This document shows, one piece after another, positions 5,154 to 5,267 of a DNA stretch of 5,267 nt (position 1 is the first letter of the stretch; every line of letters begins with the position of its first letter). The position numbers were made by a program, and so were the translations under genes. A model generated the notes under the pieces. It searched no databases, was not told the origin of the DNA, and worked only from the letters and a program-made list of their open reading frames with translations. Source of the DNA: Devosia sp. (lineage in GTDB: Bacteria; Pseudomonadota; Alphaproteobacteria; Rhizobiales; Devosiaceae); assembly GCA_011322005.1 (NCBI GenBank), contig DROE01000114.1:1-5267 (forward strand), in the 5' to 3' direction.

Positions 5154-5267
5154 ATGCAGGGCATATTGAACACCGTAATTTTTATCGTTATGGGGGCACT
5201 GGTGCTGGTGCTGGGTGCGGGCCTGTGGAGCATGTTCCGGGGAAGCGGACAGCTTTCTCAAAAGCTC
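5154..5267 (+). CDS. Twin-transmembrane (HIG1-like) protein, partial (right edge)
   Basis: The first 38 codons are present, with no stop before the right edge. The start ATG is preceded ten bases upstream by AAAGAG, a weak ribosome binding site. The fragment opens with a short N-terminus and a hydrophobic helix of about 20 residues (TVIFIVMGALVLVLGAGLW), then an MFRGSGQLSQKL loop with positive charges. This matches the opening of the small two-helix inner-membrane proteins of alphaproteobacteria related to the HIG1 domain, where a conserved RGG/SQKLMR-type loop joins two helices. The second helix is not in the window, so the call rests on the first half only. In many rhizobia such a gene precedes a cobalamin adenosyltransferase gene, but nothing here can confirm that. 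It starts 15 bases after the LysR stop and could be partly cotranscribed with it. Confidence 0.65.
   Translation, partial: MQGILNTVIFIVMGALVLVLGAGLWSMFRGSGQLSQKL

Noticed and set aside
1..5267. A defence, mobile or otherwise novel multi-gene system
   Set aside because: The HNH nuclease belongs to a stand-alone chromosomal family and its neighbours are housekeeping genes. No transposase, integrase, terminal repeats, attachment site, CRISPR repeats, toxin-antitoxin pair or composition shift was seen.

Overview
This window looks like ordinary chromosomal DNA from an alphaproteobacterium, most likely a member of the Hyphomicrobiales (Rhizobiales). The base composition is moderately GC-rich, genes are tightly packed, and both GTG and TTG starts seem to be used. 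The proteins point the same way: a short-form HNH nuclease with the LVLNADFRPLSYYPL N-terminus common in rhizobia, an AlkA-type glycosylase coupled to a small serine esterase, glutamyl-Q tRNA(Asp) synthetase, and the start of a twin-transmembrane (HIG1-like) protein. The genus cannot be fixed from the sequence alone.

Left block (1-1752, minus strand). Read in the direction of transcription it runs DNA-3-methyladenine glycosylase, then a phospholipase/carboxylesterase-like alpha/beta hydrolase, then an HNH endonuclease cut off by the left edge. The glycosylase stop codon and the hydrolase start codon overlap as TTGA, so the two are probably translationally coupled. About 80 bases separate the hydrolase from the HNH gene.

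Middle block (1827-3139, plus strand). This block diverges from the glycosylase across about 75 bases. A 147-residue protein with four predicted membrane spans and no known function is followed 17 bases later by gluQ. GluQ attaches glutamate to the queuosine base of tRNA(Asp).

Right block (3152-5267). A minus-strand atypical short-chain dehydrogenase (NAD(P)-binding epimerase-like) converges on gluQ with only 12 bases between the stop codons. Its best terminator candidate lies inside the 3' end of gluQ. A plus-strand LysR-family regulator is transcribed divergently from the dehydrogenase across 88 bases rich in inverted repeats. This is the classic layout for a LysR regulator and its target. 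Fifteen bases after the regulator, a HIG1-like twin-transmembrane protein begins and runs off the right edge.

I see no mobile element, CRISPR array, RNA gene, prophage or toxin-antitoxin pair, and no gene-free stretch above 300 bases. I found no clear new multi-gene system. The points most worth a second look are the dyad-rich LysR control region, including a perfect palindrome across the regulator's own start codon, the terminator buried in gluQ, and the coupled glycosylase-hydrolase pair.
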